From an uncultured bacterium (lineage in GTDB: Bacteria; Bacillota; Limnochordia; DTU080; JAAYLA01), in the NCBI GenBank assembly GCA_937983075.1, contig CALKAQ010000116.1, forward strand, positions 1-49,194: DNA of 49,194 nucleotides, given 5' to 3'. This document shows, in pieces, positions 25,663 through 40,784 of this stretch. Each line of letters begins with the position of its first letter. Within the stretch, counting starts at the first letter, position 1. The position numbers were made by a program, and so were the translations under genes. A model generated the notes under the pieces. That model was not told the DNA's origin and did no database searches. It saw only the letters and a list, made by a program, of their open reading frames with translations.

Positions 25663-25971
25663 CTACAGCTTGATCTCGATGTCGACGCCGGCAGGCAGGT
25701 CAAGGCGCATCAGCGCGTCGACCGTCTTCTGTGTCGGCTCCAAAATATCGATGAGCCGCTTATGCGTCCGCATTTCGAATTGCTCCCTGGAGTCCTTGTG
25801 CACGTGCGGGGAGCGCAAAACCGTAAAGACGTTTCTTTCCGTCGGGAGTGGAATCGGCCCGGAAACCAGCGCACCTGTGCGCTTAGCGGACTCCACGATT
25901 TTTTCAGCTGAACTGTCGAGTATCTGGTGATCAAACGCCTTGAGGCGGATCCGGATTTTCTGCCTCGCCAC
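25663..25971 (-). CDS. rpsJ: 30S ribosomal protein S10
   Basis: A 102-residue S10 with RIRLKAFDHQILDSSAEKIV, then GPIPLPTERNVFTVLRSPHV and REQFEMRTHKRLIDILEPTQ. S10 also binds NusB in antitermination complexes. The start is GTG at 25971, with GGGGGAAGG about 6 bases upstream. It heads the S10 cluster, behind a 200-base structured leader after tuf1. Confidence 0.98.
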   Translation of the reverse strand: MARQKIRIRLKAFDHQILDSSAEKIVESAKRTGALVSGPIPLPTERNVFTVLRSPHVHKDSREQFEMRTHKRLIDILEPTQKTVDALMRLDLPAGVDIEIKL

Positions 25972-26171
25972 TCAAAACCTTCCCCCTTTGTCCGTTAAAC
26001 GGACATGCTCCGTCGAGAATTCCCCCCTGCATCAGCAGGAGCAACCTCTCGCATCATCGCATGGCCAACACTCCCATTCGCCCGGGCGCTTGAGTCCGGG
26101 CGACCTTTGAAAGGCCTGGCTCAAGCGCTTTGCAGCAGCAATCCCGTTGAACCAGGCGATTTCAAAGACGA
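25972..26171 (-). promoter_or_regulatory. Structured leader of the S10 cluster, between tuf1 and rpsJ
   Basis: The 200 bases between tuf1 and rpsJ contain three inverted repeats: a 9-bp repeat (26086-26094 with 26120-26128) enclosing a small palindrome, a 5-bp repeat (26025-26029 with 26034-26038), and a 6-bp repeat (25990-25995 with 25999-26004) just before the rpsJ ribosome binding site. None is followed by a T-run on the minus strand, so they look more like processing or protein-binding sites than terminators. I found no clear promoter. Confidence 0.42.
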
Positions 26172-27371
26172 TTAACCGAGAATTTTCGAAACGACGCCGG
26201 CACCTACGGTGCGGCCGCCCTCGCGAATGGCGAAGCGCAAACCTTCTTCCATCGCAATCGGGCTGATCAGTTCCACCGTGATTCGGACGTTGTCGCCCGG
26301 CATGACCATTTCCGTGCCCTCAGGCAGGTTCACCACACCGGTTACGTCCGTCGTACGGAAATAAAACTGCGGCCGATATCCGTTAAAGAACGGCGTATGG
26401 CGTCCGCCCTCTTCCTTCGAAAGTACGTAAATCTCGCCCTCAAACTTCGTATGCGGCGTGATCGTACCGGGCTTGGCCAACACTTGACCACGCTCAATAT
26501 CGTCACGGTCGATACCACGCAGCAATACGCCGATGTTGTCCCCGGCTTGCGCCTGATCCATCATCTTGCGGAACATCTCTACACCGGTCGCAACCGTCTT
26601 CTGCGTCGGACGAATGCCGACGATCTCAACCTCGTCGCCCACCTTCAGCACGCCGCGCTCAACACGGCCCGTGGCAACCGTACCGCGACCGGTAATCGTG
26701 AACACGTCTTCAACCGGCATCAAGAACGGCTTGTCAATTTCACGATCCGGAGTCGGAATGTACTCGTCAACGGCATTCAACAGCTCTTCGAGCTTCGCGC
26801 ACCATTCGCCGGGCGCTCCTGCTTCGATCTCCTCAAGCGCCTTCAAGGCCGAACCCGCAACCACCGGAATCTCGTCGCCCGGGAACTCGTACTCGCTGAG
26901 CAGGTCGCGAACTTCCATCTCAACAAGCTCGAGCAGCTCGGGATCGTCCACCATGTCGGCCTTGTTGAGCCAGACGACCATCGCAGGCACACCGACGTTG
27001 CGGGCAAGCACGATATGTTCACGCGTCTGTGGCATCGGACCGTCAGCAGCGGACACGACCAGAATCGCACCGTCCATCTGGGCGGCACCGGTGATCATGT
27101 TCTTTACGTAGTCGGCGTGACCCGGGCAGTCGACGTGAGCGTAGTGACGCTTCTCGGTCTCGTACTCAACGTGGGAAGTGTTGATGGTAATACCGCGTTC
27201 CCGTTCTTCAGGAGCGTTGTCGATATCCTCGAACTTGCGCGCTTCGGCTTGGCCCCTGCTCGCAAGGTATGCTACGATCGCCGCAGTCGTCGTCGTCTTA
27301 CCGTGGTCGACGTGTCCGATCGTCCCCACGTTCACGTGCGGTTTGGTACGTTCGAATTTCTGCTTTGCCAT
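26172..27371 (-). CDS. tuf: Elongation factor Tu, copy 1
   Basis: A 399-residue EF-Tu, which delivers aminoacyl-tRNA to the ribosome as a GTP complex. G motifs: GHVDHGKT (19-26), RGITI, DCPGHADY (about 81-88) and NKAD, with Ala where most homologues have Cys. Domains 2 and 3 are complete. It is the last gene of the str operon after fusA, with an ATG start and AAGGAG upstream. The coding sequence matches copy 2 (42648-43847) base for base apart from one synonymous difference (26184 versus 42660) and the start codon, which is ATG here and GTG there. Confidence 0.98.
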   Translation of the reverse strand: MAKQKFERTKPHVNVGTIGHVDHGKTTTTAAIVAYLASRGQAEARKFEDIDNAPEERERGITINTSHVEYETEKRHYAHVDCPGHADYVKNMITGAAQMDGAILVVSAADGPMPQTREHIVLARNVGVPAMVVWLNKADMVDDPELLELVEMEVRDLLSEYEFPGDEIPVVAGSALKALEEIEAGAPGEWCAKLEELLNAVDEYIPTPDREIDKPFLMPVEDVFTITGRGTVATGRVERGVLKVGDEVEIVGIRPTQKTVATGVEMFRKMMDQAQAGDNIGVLLRGIDRDDIERGQVLAKPGTITPHTKFEGEIYVLSKEEGGRHTPFFNGYRPQFYFRTTDVTGVVNLPEGTEMVMPGDNVRITVELISPIAMEEGLRFAIREGGRTVGAGVVSKILG

Positions 27372-27404
27372 TTTACCCCTACTCCTTTCGGAAAGTCGTT
27401 TGGA

Positions 27405-29474
27405 TTAGCCTTTTTGAATGATTTCGGCCGCGATGTTTTCCGGCACTTCCTCGTAGTGCGAGAACTGCATGGTATAAGTAGCACGTCCTTGGGTAGCCGA
27501 GCGCAAGTCGGTCGCATATCCGAACATGGTAGCCAGCGGCACCAACGCCCGGACGACCTGCGCGTTGCCCCTCTGCTCCATACCCTCAACCCGGCCGCGG
27601 CGTGCATTCAAGTCACCCATGACGTCGCCCATAAATTCGTCCGGCGTCGTCACTTCAACACGCATGATCGGCTCGAGCAGCACCGGGTTGGCCTTCTTGC
27701 AGCCTTCTTTGAACGCCATGGAGGCGGCAATCTTAAAAGCGGCTTCCGATGAGTCAACATCGTGGTAGGAGCCGTCATAGAGTGTCACCTTGACGTCAAC
27801 CACCGGATATCCGGCCAGCACACCAGTTTGCATGGCCTCCTTGATACCGGCTTCAACGGCCGGGATGTATTCCCGCGGAATGACGCCGCCGACGATGTTG
27901 TTGACGAACTCGAAACCGGCACCCGGCTCGTTCGGGCTGATCTCGATGAACACGTGTCCGTACTGACCACGGCCACCGGATTGCCGGATGAACTTGCCCT
28001 CTTGCTGCACCGTACCGCGGATCGTTTCGCGATAAGCGACCTGCGGTTTCCCGACGTTCGCCTCGACCTTGAATTCCCTCAAAAGGCGATCGACGATGAC
28101 TTCCAGGTGAAGCTCACCCATACCGCGAATAATCGTCTGGCCGGTCTCCTGATCGGTATGAACCTGGAACGTCGGATCTTCTTCCGCCAAACGCTGCAAA
28201 GCCGTGGCGAGCTTTTCTTGGTCGCCCTTCGTCTTCGGCTCGAGCGCCTGGTCGATAACGGGCTCCGGGAACTCGAGCTTCTCGAGAACGATCGGATTCT
28301 TTTCATCGCACAACGTGTCGCCGGTGCTGGTGTTCTTCAGCCCGACGGCAGCTGCAATCTCACCGGAATAGACGCGATCGACTTCTTCACGGTGGTTGGC
28401 GTGCATCCGCAAAATGCGGCCGATACGTTCTTTCGTGCCCTTGGTGGAGTTGTAGACGTAGGATCCGGCCTCCAGCACACCCGAGTAGACCCGGAAATAT
28501 GTTAAGCGCCCAACATACGGATCTGCCATAATCTTGAACGCGAGCGCCGAGAACGGCTCATCGTCGCGCAGTTGCCGTTCAGCAGCCTCGCCGCTCTTCG
28601 GCTCGTTGCCCTGAACCGGAGGCAGATCGGCCGGCGACGGGAGGTAGTCAACAACCGCGTCGAGAAGCGGCTGAACACCTTTGTTCTTGAAAGAGGAACC
28701 GCAAAGAACCGGAACGATGTCGGTCGTAATGCAGGCCTTCCGCAAAACGGCCTTGAGTTCTTTTTCGCTGATTTCGGCCCCTTCCAAGTACTTCTCCATC
28801 AGCTCTTCGTCGTGTTCGACGATCGCCTCGATCATCTTGTTGCGATACTCTTCGACAAGCTCCTTGAGGTCGTCCGGCACCTCGGTCGTCGCCGCCTGCG
28901 TACCCAAATCGTCGGTGTAAATGATGGCGGTGTTCTTGATCAGGTCGACAACGCCCTGGAAGGTATCTTCGGCCCCGATGGGAATTTGAATGGGCACCGC
29001 GTTTGCACCGAGGCGATCCTTGATCTGGTCAACGACGCTGAAAAAGTTCGCGCCCACCCGGTCCATTTTGTTGACGTAAGCCAAGCGAGGCACCCGATAT
29101 TTGTCAGCCTGGCGCCAAACCGTTTCGGACTGGGGCTCTACACCCCCAACCGAACAGAACACCGCAATGGCGCCGTCAAGAACTCTTAACGAGCGCTCCA
29201 CCTCAACGGTGAAGTCCACGTGGCCGGGCGTATCAATAATGTTAATGCGGCAATCGCGCCATTGAGCGGTCGTAGCGGCGGACGTAATGGTAATGCCGCG
29301 TTCTTTTTCCTGGACCATCCAGTCCATGGTGGCGGAACCTTCGTGCGTTTCGCCGACCTTATGGACCCTCCCCGTGTAGAAGAGGATGCGCTCCGTCGTC
29401 GTGGTTTTCCCGGCGTCAATGTGCGCCATAATACCGATGTTGCGAGTCTTTTCGATCGGAAAGGCTCTAGACAC
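27405..29474 (-). CDS. fusA: Elongation factor G
   Basis: A 689-residue translocase. G motifs: AHIDAGKT (17-24), ERGITITSAATT, DTPGHVDF and NKMD. Domain IV contains the FIRQSGGRGQYGHVFIE segment, and domain V ends MFGYATDLRSATQGRATYTM. It drives movement of tRNAs and mRNA after peptide transfer and helps ribosome recycling. The start is GTG at 29474. The order rpsL-rpsG-fusA-tuf is the standard str operon. Confidence 0.98.
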   Translation of the reverse strand: MSRAFPIEKTRNIGIMAHIDAGKTTTTERILFYTGRVHKVGETHEGSATMDWMVQEKERGITITSAATTAQWRDCRINIIDTPGHVDFTVEVERSLRVLDGAIAVFCSVGGVEPQSETVWRQADKYRVPRLAYVNKMDRVGANFFSVVDQIKDRLGANAVPIQIPIGAEDTFQGVVDLIKNTAIIYTDDLGTQAATTEVPDDLKELVEEYRNKMIEAIVEHDEELMEKYLEGAEISEKELKAVLRKACITTDIVPVLCGSSFKNKGVQPLLDAVVDYLPSPADLPPVQGNEPKSGEAAERQLRDDEPFSALAFKIMADPYVGRLTYFRVYSGVLEAGSYVYNSTKGTKERIGRILRMHANHREEVDRVYSGEIAAAVGLKNTSTGDTLCDEKNPIVLEKLEFPEPVIDQALEPKTKGDQEKLATALQRLAEEDPTFQVHTDQETGQTIIRGMGELHLEVIVDRLLREFKVEANVGKPQVAYRETIRGTVQQEGKFIRQSGGRGQYGHVFIEISPNEPGAGFEFVNNIVGGVIPREYIPAVEAGIKEAMQTGVLAGYPVVDVKVTLYDGSYHDVDSSEAAFKIAASMAFKEGCKKANPVLLEPIMRVEVTTPDEFMGDVMGDLNARRGRVEGMEQRGNAQVVRALVPLATMFGYATDLRSATQGRATYTMQFSHYEEVPENIAAEIIQKG

Positions 29475-29485
29475 AGGTCATCCTC

Positions 29486-29956
29486 CTACCACCGATAGTG
29501 GGCAAACGCCTTGTTGGCTTCTGCCATTCGGTGCGTTTCCTCGCGCTTCTTTACGGCGCTTCCCGTGTTGTTCGACGCATCGAGCAGCTCTGCTGCGAGG
29601 CGCTCAGGCATGCTCTTCTCCCCACGAACGCGCGCGGCTTGGACAATCCAGCGCAACGCCAACGTGACACGACGCTCGGGTCGAACCTCTATCGGCACTT
29701 GGTACGTAGCACCACCGACTCGCCGAGGCCTGACTTCGAGAACGGGCATAACGTTTTTGACGGCTTGCTCAAGAACTTCAAGTGGATTCTTCCCCGTCTT
29801 TTCCCGAACAATTTCCAAGGCCTCATACAAGATCCGCTCCGCCTTGCTCTTTTTGCCGTCGAGCATGATCTTGTTCATCATGGCGGTTACCAGCTTACTT
29901 CCGTAAACCGGATCGGGGGGCACTTCTCTTTTCGCAACATAACCCCTACGCGGCAA
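29486..29956 (-). CDS. rpsG: 30S ribosomal protein S7
   Basis: A 156-residue S7, organiser of the 30S head. It shows PRRGYVAKREVPPDPVYGSK, then LVTAMMNKIMLDGKKSKAER, GGATYQVPIEVRPERRVTLA and the ending EETHRMAEANKAFAHYRW. The start is TTG at 29956, in reading frame with the conserved P-R-R. It lies 44 bases after rpsL and 11 bases before fusA. Confidence 0.98.
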   Translation of the reverse strand: MPRRGYVAKREVPPDPVYGSKLVTAMMNKIMLDGKKSKAERILYEALEIVREKTGKNPLEVLEQAVKNVMPVLEVRPRRVGGATYQVPIEVRPERRVTLALRWIVQAARVRGEKSMPERLAAELLDASNNTGSAVKKREETHRMAEANKAFAHYRW

Positions 29957-30000
29957 TGTCTCTCCCCCTTTTCGTTACAAACATCGAAAGTTTGCCTTTC

Positions 30001-30417
30001 TTAGTTGTTCGGTCGCTTAGCGCCATACTTGGAACGCCCCTGTTTCCGGTTGGCGACCCCGGCTGCATCGAGAGCACCCCGAATCACGTGGTAACGCACA
30101 CCCGGCAGGTCCTTCACACGACCGCCGCGAATCAACACAACCGAGTGTTCTTGGAGGTTGTGGCCTTCGCCCGGGATGTAAGCCGTCACTTCGATACCGT
30201 TGGTGAGGCGCACACGTGCAACTTTACGCAACGCCGAGTTCGGCTTCTTCGGTGTCGTCGTGTAAACACGGGTGCAGACACCGCGCTTCTGAGGAGCACC
30301 TTTGGTGAGAATGGTGCGGTCCTTCAACGTGTTTTGCAGATACAGCAGCGCCGGTGCATGACTTTTCTTGGTCACCGGTTTCCGCCCGTGTCGGATCAAC
30401 TGGTTGATGGTCGGCAT
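30001..30417 (-). CDS. rpsL: 30S ribosomal protein S12
   Basis: A 138-residue S12 of the decoding centre. It shows PTINQLIRHGRKPVTKKSHA, then PQKRGVCTRVYTTTPKKPNS and GRVKDLPGVRYHVIRGALDA. The Lys residues at which streptomycin-resistance changes are usually found (in TPKKPNSA and GRVKDLPG) are wild type. I start at the ATG at 30417, with GGGGGAGA 3 bases upstream; an upstream in-frame start adds nine non-conserved residues. Confidence 0.97.
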   Translation of the reverse strand: MPTINQLIRHGRKPVTKKSHAPALLYLQNTLKDRTILTKGAPQKRGVCTRVYTTTPKKPNSALRKVARVRLTNGIEVTAYIPGEGHNLQEHSVVLIRGGRVKDLPGVRYHVIRGALDAAGVANRKQGRSKYGAKRPNN

Positions 30418-30475
30418 CGCTCTCCCCCTTTCCACATCTTGCAATCGATGTTTTCAAAAAGCCGTTCGCGAACTG

Positions 30476-30721
30476 TTAACGCAAAATCGCCGCCGCGGCG
30501 GCACCTACTTCAATGCGACACAGCCGCCCGAGTTCGGCCATTGTCGGAACGAAGGTGACCGGTATTCCGCGTTCAGCACAAAGATTTTGAAGAGGCTCCG
30601 TTATGCTGGTATCGGCATCTTCAGCCAAGTAAACGACAGCAGTTTCTCCAGCCAACACCTTTTTGAGTGTCTGTTTTGACCCCACCGTAATCCGCTGAGC
30701 ATTTTGGAGTCGCTCTGGCAT
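30476..30721 (-). CDS. ybxF: L7Ae-family ribosomal/k-turn-binding protein (YbxF)
   Basis: An 81-residue member of the L7Ae/L30e/S12e family, at the place (rpoC-ybxF-rpsL) where Bacillus carries ybxF. The core GSKQTLKKVLAGETAVVYLA EDAD (recognised in two parts) and the ending IPVTFVPTMAELGRLC match the k-turn RNA-binding fold. Homologues bind kink-turns in vitro; their role in the cell is not settled. The start is the ATG at 30721, with GGGAGG 10 bases upstream. It is the first gene after the str promoter. Confidence 0.92.
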   Translation of the reverse strand: MPERLQNAQRITVGSKQTLKKVLAGETAVVYLAEDADTSITEPLQNLCAERGIPVTFVPTMAELGRLCRIEVGAAAAAILR

Positions 30722-30797
30722 TGCTGCCAAGCCTCCCATCGAATTGAAACCAAGGTGCGGTTCCAGATCAAAACACGATGAGAAAACACACCCACAA

Positions 30798-30826
30798 ATT
30801 CTAACACCCTGAGGCGTCGATGTCAA
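30798..30826 (-). promoter_or_regulatory. Sigma-A promoter of the str operon
   Basis: On the minus strand the -35 box TTGACA (30821-30826) and -10 box TAGAAT (30798-30803) are 17 bp apart. It lies between the rpoC terminator and ybxF, so ybxF-rpsL-rpsG-fusA-tuf1 can be transcribed independently of rpoBC. Confidence 0.87.
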
Positions 30827-30866
30827 CATCACACGCCCACGGTGTTGCATACACTTTCATTTTTGC

Positions 30867-30914
30867 AAAAAGACACAACCGCGGGATCAGGCATGCGCCC
30901 CAATCCCGCGGTTG
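30867..30914 (-). terminator. Rho-independent terminator after rpoC
   Basis: A perfect 12-bp G+C-rich stem (30903-30914 with 30876-30887) with a 15-base loop is followed on the minus strand by a T-run (30867-30871). It starts 9 bases after the rpoC stop. Confidence 0.92.
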
Positions 30915-30922
30915 CACTCTCG

Positions 30923-34471
<3,549 letters not shown>

Positions 34472-34536
34472 GCTGTACCTCCTCGGGTCTACCTTCGAAG
34501 CGCAACGAGAATGAAGACTTTCAAGACGGCCTACGG

Positions 34537-38220
<3,684 letters not shown>

Positions 38221-38382
38221 ATGCGCCACTCCTCTCCTGTAATCCATCCGGGAAACTTCCGGTCACGCAAGGTGGGTTGAAGCTTTGGAAGACAATCTTA
38301 AACGAAGGGGCCGAAACGCAAAGCTTGTCACCTCAAGTAGACTGCTTACCCGTGGACTTCCCTTGACGCCGGGTGTATCATA

Positions 38383-38402
38383 GTACCGCAAAGCTGCGGT
38401 AC
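38383..38402 (-). repeat. Perfect 8-bp hairpin in the rpoB leader
   Basis: An inverted repeat of 8 bp on each side (38383-38390 and 38395-38402) encloses a four-base loop, GCTT on the transcribed strand. There is no T-run, so it is not a terminator. It lies about 160 bases before the rpoB start and could be a protein-binding or RNA-processing site. Confidence 0.55.
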
Positions 38403-38443
38403 ACACTCCAATCAGCAACCATCGATCGGGGGATGACCTCTAC

Positions 38444-38524
38444 TCAACGTTCCAAACTTGCGCGGCATACGGCGAAAATGTGAGTCATGTTCAAAAAAGC
38501 AAGGTAGGGAAACAGGTCGTGCAT
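38444..38524 (-). CDS. Candidate small ORF in the rpoB leader
   Basis: A 26-codon frame (MHDLFPYLAFLNMTHIFAVC, then RASLER and TGA) starts at an ATG exactly 7 bases after GGGAGG. It lies inside the probable rpoBC leader. The peptide is hydrophobic in its first 20 residues. I do not recognise it. The correct ribosome-binding-site spacing is the only support, so this may be chance; if translated it could act as a leader peptide affecting rpoB expression. Confidence 0.25.
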   Translation of the reverse strand: MHDLFPYLAFLNMTHIFAVCRASLER

Positions 38525-38699
38525 TCATTGACCTCCCATCCTCGCTTCATTCACCGAAAGGCAAAAGAAGGCCTACGCCGCAGCCATTACCTTTTCCGGT
38601 TGTTGCGACGCGCATACATCACCTTGTGGTCGGATTGTTCGCCGGCGCGCGATCAGGCAATCGAATACCCGCCTAAATCGCGTAGTCTAACACCATATC

Positions 38700-38729
38700 A
38701 CGATATCACACCAACATGAGGTCTGTCAA
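38700..38729 (-). promoter_or_regulatory. Probable promoter of rpoB-rpoC
   Basis: On the minus strand a consensus -35 box TTGACA (38724-38729) is 18 bp from TATCGT (38700-38705), which matches the -10 consensus at 4 of 6 positions. It follows the rplL hairpin and would begin a leader of about 470 bases. Confidence 0.55.
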
Positions 38730-38756
38730 CGAAATTTTGGCAGCATACCTGAACGG

Positions 38757-38803
38757 AAAATGCGCCGAAGAGCGGAGCAGGCTGACAGCCTTCTCTCCGC
38801 TCT
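38757..38803 (-). terminator. Terminator or attenuator after rplL
   Basis: A perfect 9-bp stem (38795-38803 with 38769-38777) encloses a second small hairpin. A short TTTT (38757-38760) follows 8 bases later. It lies 25 bases after the rplL stop. The distance to the T-run suggests partial termination, like the attenuator between rplL and rpoB in other bacteria. Confidence 0.6.
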
Positions 38804-38828
38804 CCGAAAAACACGCATACAATCCGAA

Positions 38829-39209
38829 TTACTTGAGCTCGACGGTACCGCCGGCTTCTTCGATCTTGGCCTTGATGGATTCGGCCTCGTCTTTGCTGAC
38901 GCCTTCCTTGATGGGCTTCGGAGCACCGTCGACAAGGTCCTTGGCTTCCTTGAGGCCGAGACCCGTGATCTCACGCACAACTTTGATGACCTGGATCTTC
39001 TTGTCGCCGGCAGAAGCAAGAATGACGTCAAACTCGGTCTTCTCAGCCTCGCCGCCGCCACCCGCGTCACCGCCGCCGGCAACGGGAGCTGCCACGGCGA
39101 CCGGAGCTGCAGCGGTCACACCAAACTTTTCTTCCATGGCCTTGACAAGCTCAGACAGTTCAAGGACAGTCATATTTTCAATCGCAGCAAGAATTTCATC
39201 TTTCGTCAT
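38829..39209 (-). CDS. rplL: 50S ribosomal protein L7/L12
   Basis: A 126-residue L7/L12, the stalk protein that recruits translation GTPases and is present in several copies per ribosome bound to L10. The N-terminal dimerisation domain (TKDEILAAIENMTVLELSEL) is followed by an Ala/Gly/Pro hinge and the C-terminal domain with EFDVILASAGDKKIQVIKVV and GLKEAKDLVDGAPKPIKEGV. It lies 21 bases after rplJ. Confidence 0.98.
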   Translation of the reverse strand: MTKDEILAAIENMTVLELSELVKAMEEKFGVTAAAPVAVAAPVAGGGDAGGGGEAEKTEFDVILASAGDKKIQVIKVVREITGLGLKEAKDLVDGAPKPIKEGVSKDEAESIKAKIEEAGGTVELK

Positions 39210-39230
39210 TCTCGTATCCTCCTTTTTGAA

Positions 39231-39758
39231 TTAAGCCCCTTGTTCTTCTTTCTTTGCACGAACCGCATCGATTACGGCGACTACGCTGCGCAACGTTCCG
39301 TGAAGCACTCCGACCAAACCGGAAATCGGCGCCTTCATGCTGCCCATGAGTTTGGCGAGGAGCTCATCGCGGGACGGCAGTGATGCGAGCCGTTTGACTT
39401 CCGCAGTGTCAATGAAAACGCCGTTGAGCAGCCCGCCTTTGATCTCGAGATCCGGATGATCCTTCGCAAAGTCGTTTAAAATCTTCGCGGGAGCAACGGG
39501 ATCTTTATAACCGAAAGCAATGGCGGTCGGACCGTTCAACACTTCATCGAAAGGCTCGAAACCGGCCTTCGCGGCGGCAAGACGAGTCAGGGTGTTTTTT
39601 ACTACCTTGTACTCGACTCCCGCTTCCGACAGTTTGGCGCGCAGCTCGGTGAGCTGCTGCACCGTCAACCCGCGGAAGTCCGTCAAAACGACAGCCTCAC
39701 TGCGGGCGAGCTTCTCGCTCACTTCTTCGACGATCGCGACCTTCTCGGGTCTCGCCAT
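39231..39758 (-). CDS. rplJ: 50S ribosomal protein L10
   Basis: A 175-residue L10, base of the stalk. It shows ARPEKVAIVEEVSEKLARSE, then VLTDFRGLTVQQLTELR and the KNTLTRLAAAKAG segment; the C-terminal helix binds L7/L12 dimers. I start at the ATG at 39758, with AGGAGGG 5 bases upstream. A longer in-frame reading runs back through the L10 leader and encodes nothing conserved. The L10-L12 complex is expected to repress the operon through that leader. Confidence 0.97.
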   Translation of the reverse strand: MARPEKVAIVEEVSEKLARSEAVVLTDFRGLTVQQLTELRAKLSEAGVEYKVVKNTLTRLAAAKAGFEPFDEVLNGPTAIAFGYKDPVAPAKILNDFAKDHPDLEIKGGLLNGVFIDTAEVKRLASLPSRDELLAKLMGSMKAPISGLVGVLHGTLRSVVAVIDAVRAKKEEQGA

Positions 39759-39960
39759 CCTATCCCTCCTTCCCTCGCTGGGTATCCATCGGTCCCAAGC
39801 GACGAGGCAACAAAAATGACCTCCGGCCAAAACGCGGAGGTCGCCAAAGTTGACAGTTCTCACCTGCCACACAGGTGGAAACGACTCAACGACCTCGGTC
39901 GGCGGGGACCCCATTAAACCCGTAGGTACCGACTGTCTTTGGCCTCGTCCGTCAGGGACG
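39759..39960 (-). promoter_or_regulatory. L10 (rplJ) leader RNA
   Basis: The untranslated stretch between rplA and rplJ contains several stems: a 6-bp hairpin (39872-39877 with 39861-39866) and the attenuator described separately. Such leaders before rplJ bind the L10-L12 complex for autoregulation in many bacteria. Assignment here rests on position and stem pattern; left and right limits are approximate. Confidence 0.72.
39812..39842 (-). terminator. Attenuator hairpin in the rplJ leader
   Basis: An 8-bp perfect stem (39835-39842 with 39818-39825), with a 9-base loop, is followed on the minus strand by TTTTT (39812-39816). It lies 54 bases before the rplJ ATG and can end transcription before rplJ-rplL. 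Confidence 0.8.
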
Positions 39961-40003
39961 CAGATTCAATTGCGTGTGTGGAAGTTCGGCTTGCAAATCA
40001 GCT

Positions 40004-40717
40004 TCAGCTGCCGCTGATAAACGCCAACGCTGCTTGAGGATCCACCTTCACACCAGGCCCCATGGTACTCGAAATCGCGATGCGGCGCAAGTACTGTCCC
40101 TTCGCGGCCGCCGGCCTGGCGCGAACCACTGCATCCAAAAAGGCACGCAAATTTTCGAGCAAGTCTTCGTCCGAAAAGGAAGCCTTGCCGATGATACCGT
40201 GCATTCCGCCTTCTTTGTTGACGCGAAACTCGACTTTACCGGCCTTGATTTCTTGAACCGCTTTGGCGACGTCGAAAGTGACCGTGCCGGTGCGCGGGTT
40301 GGGCATCAAGCCGCGCGGGCCGAGGATGCGCCCCAAGCGTCCGACAAGTCCCATCATGTCGGGAGTGGCAACTGCAACATCGAAGTCGATTTGGCCTGCC
40401 TCTACCTTTTTGGCCAAATCGTCGGCGCCAACGATTTCAGCACCTGCCGCTTCAGCCTCTTTCGCCTTTTCCCCTTGGGCAAACACTGCAACCCGGACAC
40501 TCTTGCCGGTGCCCTTCGGCAATACGACCGTCCCTCGCACTTGCTGATCCGCGTGCCTCGGGTCGACCCCGAGCTTCAAGGCGACGTCTATGGTTTCATC
40601 GAACTTCGCCGTCGCGGTTTCTTTCGCGAGAGCAATTGCCTCCTGCGGCGTGTACAGCCGCTCCTTGTCGATTTTCGCCACGGCATCCGCCATGCGCTTG
40701 CTCAGTTTCTTTGCCAT
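40004..40717 (-). CDS. rplA: 50S ribosomal protein L1
   Basis: A 237-residue L1 of the mobile stalk by the E site. It shows AKKLSKRMADAVAKIDKERL, then KFDETIDVALKLGVDPRHAD, QQVRGTVVLPKGTGKSVRVA and RILGPRGLMPNPRTGTVTFD, and ends SSTMGPGVKVDPQ. I start at the ATG at 40717, with AAGGGGT 7 bases upstream; a longer reading adds 20 residues without homology. It follows rplK by 67 bases. Confidence 0.97.
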   Translation of the reverse strand: MAKKLSKRMADAVAKIDKERLYTPQEAIALAKETATAKFDETIDVALKLGVDPRHADQQVRGTVVLPKGTGKSVRVAVFAQGEKAKEAEAAGAEIVGADDLAKKVEAGQIDFDVAVATPDMMGLVGRLGRILGPRGLMPNPRTGTVTFDVAKAVQEIKAGKVEFRVNKEGGMHGIIGKASFSDEDLLENLRAFLDAVVRARPAAAKGQYLRRIAISSTMGPGVKVDPQAALAFISGS

Positions 40718-40784
40718 GCTGAATACCCCTTTCGCGGTGGATAGCGGAGCCGGAGCTCCTCCCACGAATTCAAACACGTGCAGT

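Larger units (their letters stand above)
38221..38828 (-). other. rplL-rpoB intergenic leader (no ybxB gene)
   Basis: These 608 bases replace the ybxB methyltransferase gene usually found between rplL and rpoB in Bacilli. I find no reading frame resembling it. On the minus strand the region holds the rplL terminator or attenuator, a probable sigma-A promoter, a small ORF with a good ribosome binding site, and a perfect 8-bp hairpin. The likely outcome is a 5' untranslated region of about 470 bases for rpoBC. Confidence 0.6.

Noticed and set aside
26397..27752. Long plus-strand ORF opposite tuf1 and the end of fusA
   Set aside because: It is antisense to strongly conserved genes, has no ribosome binding site, and the matching frame appears opposite tuf2 only because the two tuf genes are identical. 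It is a by-product of codon use.
38221..38247. Upstream ATG start of rpoB
   Set aside because: It places the strong AGGAGAGGAG inside the coding sequence and has only a weak site before it; the TTG at 38220 fits both the site and the family length.
38458..38719. Plus-strand ORFs in the rplL-rpoB spacer
   Set aside because: No Shine-Dalgarno sequence, low-complexity basic translation, and they run against the leader elements on the minus strand.
39759..39914. N-terminal extension of L10 read through the leader
   Set aside because: The 52 extra residues come from the structured L10 leader; a perfect ribosome binding site precedes the internal ATG at 39758.
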